Assembly: GCA_015485595.1 (NCBI GenBank)
Contig: WFTH01000018.1
Coordinates: 1-7,854 of the forward strand
DNA length: 7,854 bases
Origin: Candidatus Microgenomates bacterium
Lineage (GTDB): Bacteria; Patescibacteriota; Microgenomatia; UBA1400; PJMF01
Direction of reading: 5' to 3'
Shown piece after piece: positions 1 to 6,100 of the stretch (position 1 is its first letter; each line of letters opens with the position of its first letter). A program made the translations under genes and the position numbers. Under the pieces are notes generated by a model. The model searched no databases. It saw only the letters and a program-made list of their open reading frames with translations, and was not told the origin of the DNA.

Positions 1-504
1 CATCTTAAACAAGATTTAGCCAGCTTGAGAACTGGTCGTGCGACTGTAACTTTGTTAGACCCAGTTCAGGTTGAGGCTTATGGTACCTATATGAAGGTAA
101 ATGAGCTAGCTAGTGTTTCTGCTCCTGATGCTACTTTGCTTGTAGTGGAACCTTGGGATAAAGGTCTTTTAGAGGCTATCGAAAAAGCGATTGCTTCGGC
201 TGGACTAAATCTAAATCCTGTGGTTCAGGACAACATTATTCGTATTGCGGTACCCCCTCTAACTGAAGAGAAGCGTAAAGAGATGGTGAGATCACTCCAT
301 CAAAAAGTTGAGTCGGCTAGGGTAATGTTGCGCAATTTAAGAAACGAGATTAAAAAACAGATCGAGGAACAGCAAGATCAAACCGGCGTAAGTGAGGACG
401 ACGTCAAGGCTGATCTTGATGAGCTTGAGGAGAGAATGAAACAGGTATTGAATGAGTTTGATCAGTTGGCCCAGGCAAAAGAAGCTGAGTTAATGAGAGT
501 CTAG
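1..504 (+). CDS. frr: Ribosome recycling factor (5' end cut by window)
   Basis: Ribosome recycling factor acts in the cytoplasm with EF-G to split the post-termination ribosome so the subunits can be reused. The frame is open from base 1 to the TAG at 502-504, giving 167 visible residues; family members are about 185 residues, so roughly 18-20 N-terminal residues lie outside the window. The family signature LASLRTGRA is at visible residues 6-14, followed by the domain II region (LDPVQVEAYG, then VSAPDATLLVVEPWD) and the C-terminal long helices (LTEEKRKEMV onward, strongly charged). An internal ATG at 25 is not a credible start because the signature motif begins before it. rseP follows 32 bp downstream on the same strand, suggesting cotranscription. 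The identification is very secure; only the start is unseen. Confidence 0.97.
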   Translation, partial: HLKQDLASLRTGRATVTLLDPVQVEAYGTYMKVNELASVSAPDATLLVVEPWDKGLLEAIEKAIASAGLNLNPVVQDNIIRIAVPPLTEEKRKEMVRSLHQKVESARVMLRNLRNEIKKQIEEQQDQTGVSEDDVKADLDELEERMKQVLNEFDQLAQAKEAELMRV

Positions 505-523
505 TTACAACTAGTTTAATCAG

Positions 524-530
524 AAAGAGG
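524..530 (+). promoter_or_regulatory. Ribosome binding site of rseP
   Basis: AAAGAGG lies 6 bases before the ATG at 537, a good Shine-Dalgarno match and spacing. It supports 537 as the rseP start, which also puts the HELGH motif at the usual position near residue 20. Confidence 0.7.
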
Positions 531-536
531 TAAAAG

Positions 537-1646
537 ATGCTTGCCGTTATAAGCTTTGTTTTAGTTTTATCTTTCTTGGTGATTATCCACGAACTGGGAC
601 ATTTTTTGGTAGCTAAGTGGGCCAAAATTGGGATTGATGAGTTTGGTTTGGGTTACCCTCCCAGGCTTGCACGCCTATTTCGTAAATGGGAAGTCGATTT
701 TACTTTGAATCTAGTTCCTTTTGGTGGTTTTGTAAGGCTTCAGGGGGAGGATGCCGAGTCTGGAGTAAAGGTTAAGCCTGGGGACTACCGTGCTGCTAGT
801 GTGCCAAAAAGACTACTGGTGATTGTTGCGGGAGCTTTGGTTAACTTTTTGTTCGGGGTGATTCTGTTTGCGATCATCTTTACTAAGATAGGTATTCCAA
901 CCGAGATAGACTCTCCTCGAATTGGGTTTGTGGCAGCTGACTCGCCGGCGGCTGAGGCTCAACTGCCTCTTAACTGGGAGATTAGACAGATTGCGGTTGA
1001 TGGCCAGACCTATCAAGTTAAGACTCCAGAAGATGTGATTCGGGTAGTTGATCAGCATTTAGGACAACAACTGGATCTTACCTTACTCGGACCTTGTCAG
1101 GAGCTAAGTTGTAAAGAAAACATTCGTCAAGTTAGAGTTTATGCTCGCTCCCCAGAGGAGAGGCCGGCCGATCAAGGAGCTTTAGGAGTGGCTTTTGAGT
1201 CGGTGACCTATGTTCACTACCCTTTTTGGCAGATGCCTTTTCGGGGAGCTTGGGTGGGTCTTAAGCAAGCCCTGGCGTTGACGGAGTTAATTTTAAACGC
1301 GCTTAAAGAGATGGTTATCGGACTAGTGGTTCAAAAACAGCTGTCTGCTGACCTGGCTGGTCCGGTGGGAATTGTGCATCAAGCTCAAGCAAGTGGTTTG
1401 TTTTCTAGAGGGACAGTAGCGGTTTTATCTTTCATTGCGATGCTTTCTATTAACTTGGCCATCATGAACATCTTACCTATTCCGCCACTTGACGGTGGTC
1501 GAGCGGTTTTGACTTTGGGTGAGTTGATCATGAGTCGCAAACACTTGGCTAAACTTGAATACTATCTAAACTATGGCGGTTGGGTCTTGATGATGTTTTT
1601 GATTTTAGCAATTACAGCTAGAGATATTTGGCGCATTTTTGATTAA
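537..1646 (+). CDS. rseP: RIP metalloprotease, site-2 protease family
   Basis: This is an intramembrane zinc metalloprotease of the RseP/site-2 protease family, which cuts transmembrane segments of membrane-bound substrates such as anti-sigma factors or leftover signal peptides. The zinc-binding HELGH is at residues 18-22 inside the first membrane helix, NLVPFGGFVRL at 58-68 is the family's membrane-associated loop, and NILPIPPLDGG at 311-321 carries the third zinc ligand, Asp319. A second membrane helix spans about 92-118, a PDZ domain about 125-225, and further helices lie near 295-315 and 345-362. The length of 369 residues is normal. The PDZ region has the protein's only two cysteines, Cys187 and Cys192, which may be on the extracytoplasmic side. 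The natural substrate cannot be read from the window: no anti-sigma gene is adjacent. It sits directly after frr, with uppS, cdsA and dxr absent between them. Confidence 0.96.
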   Translation: MLAVISFVLVLSFLVIIHELGHFLVAKWAKIGIDEFGLGYPPRLARLFRKWEVDFTLNLVPFGGFVRLQGEDAESGVKVKPGDYRAASVPKRLLVIVAGALVNFLFGVILFAIIFTKIGIPTEIDSPRIGFVAADSPAAEAQLPLNWEIRQIAVDGQTYQVKTPEDVIRVVDQHLGQQLDLTLLGPCQELSCKENIRQVRVYARSPEERPADQGALGVAFESVTYVHYPFWQMPFRGAWVGLKQALALTELILNALKEMVIGLVVQKQLSADLAGPVGIVHQAQASGLFSRGTVAVLSFIAMLSINLAIMNILPIPPLDGGRAVLTLGELIMSRKHLAKLEYYLNYGGWVLMMFLILAITARDIWRIFD

Positions 1647-1659
1647 GATTTTTAAAAAT

Positions 1660-1878
1660 ATGTCAAAAAAAAGACGAACCAAAAAACAGAAGTTAAAAGC
1701 CAAAGAAAGGGGGGTGGTTTCTCAACCTGTTCAGACTAAGCTTAACACCACCTCTCTTGATGAGGTACAGTTATTTCGTTATGATAAGAAGCTTATTTTA
1801 AAAGATCTCTTAAGGAGTTTTATAATCACGGGTTTTGTTTTAACCCTTTTACTAGGAGTTTACTTTTGGTTAAAATGA
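1660..1878 (+). CDS. Small basic single-pass membrane protein, unknown function
   Basis: I do not recognise a named family. From the ATG at 1660 the product is 72 residues: a very basic N-terminus (MSKKRRTKKQKLKAKERG), a polar middle, then RYDKKLILKDLLRS leading into one hydrophobic helix at about residues 53-71 that ends the protein (LK). This suggests a tail-anchored or single-pass inner-membrane protein with the positive end in the cytoplasm. A TTG at 1639 would add seven residues (MIKIFKN) and overlap the end of rseP; I prefer the ATG because MSKKRR is a more natural start, although neither has a clear Shine-Dalgarno. The 12-bp palindrome ATTTTTAAAAAT (1648-1659) directly precedes the ATG. 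The TGA stop overlaps the next gene's ATG (ATGA, 1875-1878), so the two are probably translationally coupled. The function is open; the basic tail could touch RNA or lipid head groups, but that is speculation. Confidence 0.75.
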   Translation: MSKKRRTKKQKLKAKERGVVSQPVQTKLNTTSLDEVQLFRYDKKLILKDLLRSFIITGFVLTLLLGVYFWLK

Positions 1879-3083
1879 GTCATAGAAAAAAGTTGAAAGG
1901 TGTTATGACAAAAAAATATCTCTTAATTCTTGGTTTGGTAGTCTACATATTTTCCACCTCAGCCACGTTTGCTTTTTTTGGTTTTAGGGGTAGAACTCAG
2001 CCGAAGGTAGAAAAAAAGCAGCCGATTACAGAGACAACAGAGAAAGAGACTGCTTTGGGTACCTTGTTAAAGATCGATCCAGCAGAACCAAAAGATGAGC
2101 CTTGTCCTTTAAATGGCAAACTTTATACCAAGATGGAAAAAGAGGCTTGGTCTAAACGTCGGCCGTTAGCGGTTATGATTGAGAACTCTCCAGACGCCAG
2201 GCCTCAGTCAGGCCTGACTCGAGCAGACGTGATCTATGAAGCTGTGGCCGAAGGAGGTATAACCAGATTTATGTCCCTTTACTACTGTGATGCTCAGCGA
2301 GACGATGTAGTTTTGGCTCCGGTTCGTTCAGCCAGAACCTACTTTATTGACTGGGCTTCTGGTTATAATCGACCGATGTATGTTCATGTTGGAGGAGCTA
2401 ATCTGCCAGGACCGGCAAACGCTTTAGGTCAGCTTTCGGATTATGGTTGGGTGATGCAAAACGACATTAATCAGTTCTCGGTAGGTTATCCCACTTTTAT
2501 AAGGAATAAAAACCGCTTGAGTCGACCAGTAGCCACCGAACACACTATGCAAACCTCTACCGAGAAACTTTGGGCGGTGGCAGAAAAGAGGGGTTGGACC
2601 AACATAAATCCAGAAACAGAGGAGGACTGGGCCGAAGGTTATAAAGGGTTAAGTTACATGCCGGTTGGTCAAGAGACAAAAGAGGGGAACGTGCTTGATG
2701 TTAAATATGATTTTTGGTCTGGTTATAAGCAGTTTAGTGCTGAATGGCGGTATGACCCGGAAAAAAGACTTTACCTAAGATTTACTGGGGGTGAGCCACA
2801 CAAGGATCTAAATAATGACCAGCAGCTTTTTGCCAAGACTGTGGTGGTCTTAAAGACTAAAGAAAAGGGACCTATTGATGAACTTAGACATCTGCTCTAT
2901 CAAACCACTGGCAAAGGAGATGCTTTGATCTTTAGTAACGGTCAAGCCTATCAAGCAAAATGGGCTAAACTCAAACGTACTTCTGAGCTTAAATTTTATG
3001 ATAAGCTTGGCAAGCCGTTTAAGTTTAACCGAGGTTTAATCTGGATCTCGGTTTTGGATAATAGTAATGAAGTAACGTATTAA
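1875..3083 (+). CDS. Membrane-anchored DUF3048 (YerB-like) protein
   Basis: This belongs to the DUF3048/YerB family, whose biochemical role is not established; members are usually exported or membrane-anchored. The N-terminal hydrophobic stretch (YLLILGLVVYIFSTSATFAFF, about residues 15-36) follows a lysine/arginine-rich start and has no lipobox cysteine, so it is probably an uncleaved signal anchor, unlike lipoprotein relatives. A polar Lys/Thr/Glu linker follows. The DUF3048 N-terminal domain starts near residue 95 (RPLAVMIENSPDARPQSGL, then ADVIYEAVAEGGITRF and VRSARTYF), with the C-terminal domain at roughly 315-400 (KTVVVL to FNRGLIWISVLD). The ATG at 1875 overlaps the upstream stop as ATGA and gives 402 residues. 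The ATG at 1905 (392 residues) has AAAGG four bases ahead and is a real alternative. Translational coupling ties it to the small membrane protein, so a shared envelope role is plausible. Confidence 0.9.
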   Translation: MSHRKKLKGVMTKKYLLILGLVVYIFSTSATFAFFGFRGRTQPKVEKKQPITETTEKETALGTLLKIDPAEPKDEPCPLNGKLYTKMEKEAWSKRRPLAVMIENSPDARPQSGLTRADVIYEAVAEGGITRFMSLYYCDAQRDDVVLAPVRSARTYFIDWASGYNRPMYVHVGGANLPGPANALGQLSDYGWVMQNDINQFSVGYPTFIRNKNRLSRPVATEHTMQTSTEKLWAVAEKRGWTNINPETEEDWAEGYKGLSYMPVGQETKEGNVLDVKYDFWSGYKQFSAEWRYDPEKRLYLRFTGGEPHKDLNNDQQLFAKTVVVLKTKEKGPIDELRHLLYQTTGKGDALIFSNGQAYQAKWAKLKRTSELKFYDKLGKPFKFNRGLIWISVLDNSNEVTY

Positions 3084-3107
3084 TTAAAAATTAGAAATGG
3101 CGATGTT

Positions 3108-3128
3108 ATTCTGAACTTGCTTTAGAAT
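3108..3128. repeat. REP-like imperfect palindrome / hairpin
   Basis: ATTCTGAA (3108-3115) pairs with TTTAGAAT (3121-3128) around the loop CTTGC, giving an 8-bp stem with one G-T wobble. No run of T follows, so it is a poor intrinsic terminator. From memory the sequence resembles the dispersed palindrome of the type TTCTGAACTTGTTTCAGAA found between genes in many bacterial genomes; that similarity is not verified here. It sits 24 bp after the DUF3048 stop. Confidence 0.5.
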
Positions 3129-3134
3129 TTCAGG

Positions 3135-3140
3135 TATGAT
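3135..3140 (+). promoter_or_regulatory. Possible -10 box for the winged-helix/secDF unit
   Basis: TATGAT differs from TATAAT at one base. The best -35 candidate at 18-bp spacing, CTGAAC (3111-3116), is weak and lies inside the hairpin. If used, transcription would start at about 3147, essentially the first base of the AGATAGA array, so the array would form almost the whole 5' leader. With no strong -35, this is a tentative call. Confidence 0.3.
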
Positions 3141-3145
3141 GTTTT

Positions 3146-3219
3146 AGATAGAAGATAGAAGATAGAAGATAGAAGATAGAAGATAGAAGATAGAAGATAG
3201 AAGATAGAAGATAGAAGAT
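3146..3219 (+). repeat. Perfect heptamer tandem array (AGATAGA)x10.6
   Basis: Seventy-four bases repeat with an exact 7-bp period and no mismatch; the array ends one base before the ATG at 3221. Perfect copies suggest recent expansion by strand slippage. The plus strand is almost all purine apart from one T per unit, so the leader RNA would be unstructured, and the GAAG at 3214-3217 is the only Shine-Dalgarno-like sequence, unusually close to the start. Because 7 is not a multiple of 3, TAG appears in every plus-strand frame of the array, which also rules out an upstream extension of the next gene. The same heptamer recurs on the minus strand at 7671-7688. Confidence 0.97.
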
Positions 3220-3220
3220 T

Positions 3221-3823
3221 ATGACCGACCTTAAAGACCTTATGATCTCTAGAGTTAGAGTGAAGCTGCTTGAGCTTTTCTTTGCTGGTGGTGAGGAGAT
3301 GTACTATGTGCGCCAGATTACCCGTTTAATTAAAGAAGAGATTAACGCTGTCAGGCGCGAGCTTGATCGAATGGTTGGTTTTGGTCTTTTAAAAAGCGAG
3401 CAAAGAGGTAACAGGCTTTACTATCGTCTTAACCCTCGCTACCTTTTTTTTAACGAACTTAAACAGATGATTGCTAAGACAACTGGTCTTGGAAAAAAGA
3501 TTCGTCGGGCTAAGAGGAAACTAGGTGAGGTTAACTACGTGATCTTTTCCAGCAAGTTTGTCATGGGACAGAAGCCGGTTAAGGATGAGGTAGAGGTCTT
3601 TGTGGTCGGCAAGGTGGTTTTGAAAGAGCTTGATCTACTAATTAAACAGGAAGAGGAAAAGCGTCAGCGGGAGATCAACTACACGGTTTTATCTCAAGAG
3701 GAGTTTGAGTTTAGGAAAACTAGGCGCGATCCGTTTGTCATGGAGATACTTTTAACCCCCTACGTTATGATTATTGGGGATACAATCAAGTTTGCTCAAA
3801 GACAGACTCCGGGCTTAAGTTAA
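3221..3823 (+). CDS. Winged-helix protein with degenerate nucleotidyltransferase-like domain
   Basis: Residues 1-75 look like an ArsR/MarR-type winged helix: a helix at RVRVKLLELFF, a recognition region (VRQITRLIKEEINAVRRELDRM, about 30-51) and a wing ending RGNRLYYRLN. The rest follows the minimal (MNT-type) nucleotidyltransferase domain found fused to such winged helices: a strand ending FSSKF (109-113), DEVEVFVVG (122-130), then REINYTVLSQEEF (150-162) and a closing strand at YVMIIGD (181-187). In active relatives the first element reads YGSFAxGE and the second SDIDLLVVG. Here Gly-Ser is replaced by Ser-Lys and the Asp-x-Asp pair aligns with Glu-x-Glu, so catalysis is doubtful. It is likely a DNA-binding regulator whose second domain now serves sensing or dimerisation. 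The stop is 14 bp before secD, so it may control or be cotranscribed with secDF. The ATG at 3221 is preferred because TAG closes the frame at 3212-3214. Confidence 0.82.
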   Translation: MTDLKDLMISRVRVKLLELFFAGGEEMYYVRQITRLIKEEINAVRRELDRMVGFGLLKSEQRGNRLYYRLNPRYLFFNELKQMIAKTTGLGKKIRRAKRKLGEVNYVIFSSKFVMGQKPVKDEVEVFVVGKVVLKELDLLIKQEEEKRQREINYTVLSQEEFEFRKTRRDPFVMEILLTPYVMIIGDTIKFAQRQTPGLS

Positions 3824-3830
3824 GAAGAGG
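3824..3830 (+). promoter_or_regulatory. Ribosome binding site of secD
   Basis: GAAGAGG immediately follows the winged-helix gene's TAA stop and lies 7 bases before the secD ATG at 3838. It is a strong site that fixes the secD start and allows independent initiation. Confidence 0.7.
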
Positions 3831-3837
3831 TTATCTT

Positions 3838-5199
3838 ATGTCCTTATCAAAGCCTTTTAAGTCATTTCTCTTTATTTTGACAGCAGTGTTTTTTGCTATC
3901 TTGGTGGCTTTACCAAGTTATCGCCAATACCCCGTCTCTGTTATGGGACATGAGTTTAAGCTGCCTTTTGGCATGAAGCCACTTAAGCTAAACTTCATGG
4001 GTAAGGAAGTTTCTTTGCCACTTGAACTTAAGATGGGGCTTGATGTTCAGGGAGGCATGCAGGTGGTGTTAGAGGTAGATATGAGCCAGATCGCGTCTGA
4101 GGATAAAGATGATGCTCTAGAGTCTGCTCGAGAGGTCATCCTTAAGCGAGTGGATGCTTATGGTATTGCGGAACCAAGTGTAGTGACTGCCAAAAAAGAT
4201 AATAGCTATCGCATTATTGTCGAGTTGCCAGGAGTAGATAATCCTACTGAGGCTTTAAATCTTGTTGGTAAAACTGCCGATCTTAGCTTTGTTTTGTTAA
4301 AGACCGCCTCAGACTCAGCTGAAGCTAGCGCGGCTGCCAACTTGAGCTTAGAGCCGACAGGTCTAACCGGCAAAGATCTCAAGAAAGCTCAAGTGAGCTT
4401 TGACCCAAATACCGGCGAACCCCAGGTAGCCTTAACTTTTAACGAGACTGGAGCAAAGAAGTTTGCTCAGATTACAAAAGAGAACACCGGTCAGCGTTTG
4501 GCGGTGATGCTTGATGGGCAGATCATTACCGCACCGGTTATAAACAGTGCTATTCCGAATGGCCAAGCGGTGATCACGGGTAGTTTTTCACTTGATGAGG
4601 CAAAAAATCTAGTCATTCAACTTAACGCTGGGGCTTTGCCGGTGCCGATTAAGGTTTTAGAACAACGTCAACTTGGGGCGTCGCTAGGGCAACAGGCGGT
4701 TAAAGACAGTGTAGTGGCAGGACTTATTGGTTTGGGGTTGGTGATGCTGTTTATGGTTCTGATCTATGGAAGTTATGGTTTGGTGGCAGACATAGCGCTT
4801 CTGATGTATGCGGTCTTTACCCTAGCTATCTATAAGCTTCTTGGGGTAACCTTGACTTTGCCAGGTATAGCCGGTCTAATTTTGTCTATCGGTATGGCGG
4901 TGGACGCCAACATCTTAATCTTTGAGAGGATAAAAGAAGAGTTAAGGGCAGGCAAAAGTTATGGCGTGGCGCTTGAGCTCGGTTTTGGTCGAGCTTGGGA
5001 CAGCATCAAGGACGCGAACGTGGCCACGATACTTACTGCTTTGGTGTTAATTAATCCGTTTAATTTTTCTTTCTTGAGTACCTCTGGTATGGTGAGGGGA
5101 TTTGGTATCACCTTGTTAATCGGAGTAATCTTGGGACTGATTTCTGGGGTAGTGATCACTCGTACTTTAATGAGACTAGTTTTTAAAGGAAGATCATAA
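3838..5199 (+). CDS. secD: Protein translocase subunit SecD
   Basis: SecD works with SecF beside the SecYEG channel and uses the proton-motive force to help complete export of proteins released by SecA. One N-terminal membrane helix (about residues 9-26) is followed by the large extracytoplasmic P1 domain with the family motif GLDVQGG at 67-73, and then five predicted membrane helices from about 292 to 447. The sequence before the helices (GALPVPIKVLEQRQLG, 265-280) and the conserved membrane motif AVDANILIFERIKEE (354-368), with the acidic Asp356, are typical of active SecD. The length of 453 residues fits the single-subunit form. Between helix 1 and the GLD motif lies a short beta-rich stretch with a near-repeat, MGHEFKLP (36-43) and MGKEVSLP (54-61). 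secF starts 1 bp after the stop, so the pair is tightly coupled. Confidence 0.98.
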   Translation: MSLSKPFKSFLFILTAVFFAILVALPSYRQYPVSVMGHEFKLPFGMKPLKLNFMGKEVSLPLELKMGLDVQGGMQVVLEVDMSQIASEDKDDALESAREVILKRVDAYGIAEPSVVTAKKDNSYRIIVELPGVDNPTEALNLVGKTADLSFVLLKTASDSAEASAAANLSLEPTGLTGKDLKKAQVSFDPNTGEPQVALTFNETGAKKFAQITKENTGQRLAVMLDGQIITAPVINSAIPNGQAVITGSFSLDEAKNLVIQLNAGALPVPIKVLEQRQLGASLGQQAVKDSVVAGLIGLGLVMLFMVLIYGSYGLVADIALLMYAVFTLAIYKLLGVTLTLPGIAGLILSIGMAVDANILIFERIKEELRAGKSYGVALELGFGRAWDSIKDANVATILTALVLINPFNFSFLSTSGMVRGFGITLLIGVILGLISGVVITRTLMRLVFKGRS

Positions 5200-5200
5200 G

Positions 5201-6100
5201 ATGAAGTTGTTTAAACGTTACTGGTTTTACTTTTTAGTTTCGGCAGTGTTTTTGGTGCCAGGCATCTATGCTTTGATTGCTTGGGGGCTTAAGCCAGGTA
5301 TAGACTTTACTGGCGGAGCCTTAATCGAGATTAAGTTTGAGAACCACCCAGCTGAGTTTACGATTAAGACAGTCGGAAAAAAGTTGGATGGTGTAATGCC
5401 GATCGATCGGCTACAGACCTCTGGGGAAAACCAATACCTAATCAAGACTAAGCCGATAGATAACACCACCAAAGATCAAGTGCTTGAGTTAATTAAAAAA
5501 GACTGGGGTGAGGTGAAGGTCTTGAGGTTTGAGACCATTGGGCCGACTTTAAGTAGGGAGCTTTTAATCAAGACTCTAACCGCGGTTTTGATTGTGGCCT
5601 TTATTATTACCGGTTATGTCTGGAGGCAGTTTGGTGAACTTAAATACGGTGTCTCGGCTATTTTGGCTATGTTTCATGATAGCTTGATCCTTTTAGGTTC
5701 GTTTGCGTTTTTGGGGCATTTTTATAACGTGGAGGTGGATGTCTTGTTTGTAACCGCGCTTTTGACCACCTTGTCTTTCTCAGTGCATGATACGATCGTG
5801 GTCTTTGATAGAATTCGTGAGCTTAAGAGAAAACACGGTCGGTTGCCTTTAAAAACCTTGGCAGATGCGGCGGTGCTTGAAACCTTTTCGCGCTCGATTA
5901 ACAACTCGGTTACTATCATTATCATGTTGACTGCTTTGTTCCTGTTGGGTGGAGAGACGATTCGCTACTTTGCCTTGGCTTTGCTTATTGGCGCGATTAC
6001 TGGAACTTACTCCTCGCCATTTGTGGCGGTACCGCTTTTGTTACTGTGGGAAAACGCTAGTAAACTAACTAAAAATCTAAAGTTAAAAATTAAAAATTAA
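5201..6100 (+). CDS. secF: Protein translocase subunit SecF
   Basis: SecF is the partner of SecD in the proton-driven export helper complex. A first membrane helix (about residues 8-28) leads to the extracytoplasmic P4 domain with the motif GIDFTGG at 33-39. TIGPTLSREL (112-121) then opens the five-helix membrane half, which carries SVHDTIVVFDRIRE (194-207), the SecF counterpart of the SecD acidic motif, and SRSINNS (230-236). The length of 299 residues is normal. A purine-rich Shine-Dalgarno (AAAGGAAG) lies within the last codons of secD. The final residues TKNLKLKIKN (290-299) and the stop are encoded by a TTAAAAA-type heptamer repeat, so the native C-terminus was probably shorter or different and has been replaced by repeat sequence. 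The stop overlaps a convergent gene by 4 bp, leaving no room for a terminator. Confidence 0.98.
   Translation: MKLFKRYWFYFLVSAVFLVPGIYALIAWGLKPGIDFTGGALIEIKFENHPAEFTIKTVGKKLDGVMPIDRLQTSGENQYLIKTKPIDNTTKDQVLELIKKDWGEVKVLRFETIGPTLSRELLIKTLTAVLIVAFIITGYVWRQFGELKYGVSAILAMFHDSLILLGSFAFLGHFYNVEVDVLFVTALLTTLSFSVHDTIVVFDRIRELKRKHGRLPLKTLADAAVLETFSRSINNSVTIIIMLTALFLLGGETIRYFALALLIGAITGTYSSPFVAVPLLLLWENASKLTKNLKLKIKN
6069..6100. repeat. TTAAAAA-type heptamer repeat at convergent gene ends
   Basis: The run divides into CTAAAAA, TCTAAAG, TTAAAAA, TTAAAAA, TTAA, about 4.6 units of 7 bp, the last 2.6 exact. It encodes the SecF tail and contains the stop codons of both secF (6098-6100) and the minus-strand gene (6097-6099). 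Three such heptamers in a row give stop codons in all six frames, so the repeat can end any gene it lands in. A related fragment, TTAAAAATTAGAAAT, lies just after the DUF3048 stop. Confidence 0.7.

Noticed and set aside
501..516. Terminator hairpin after frr (CTAGT TACA ACTAG)
   Set aside because: The stem is only 5 bp, A/T-rich, overlaps the stop codon and has just three T after it. The next gene's ribosome site follows at once, so readthrough is more likely.
404..625. Minus-strand frame of 73 codons across the frr-rseP junction
   Set aside because: It lies opposite two well-supported genes, has no family resemblance and no ribosome site; it is a shadow. The same holds for the other antisense frames under rseP, secD, secF and cca.
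1866..3083. DUF3048 start at the TTG at 1866
   Set aside because: The ATG at 1875 overlaps the upstream stop as ATGA and is the more likely initiator; 1866 would deepen the overlap with a weaker start codon.
3117..3140. Promoter with TTGCTT as -35
   Set aside because: The spacer to TATGAT would be 12 bp, too short for a sigma-70-type promoter.
3146..3219. CRISPR array
   Set aside because: The unit is 7 bp with no spacers; it is a simple tandem repeat.
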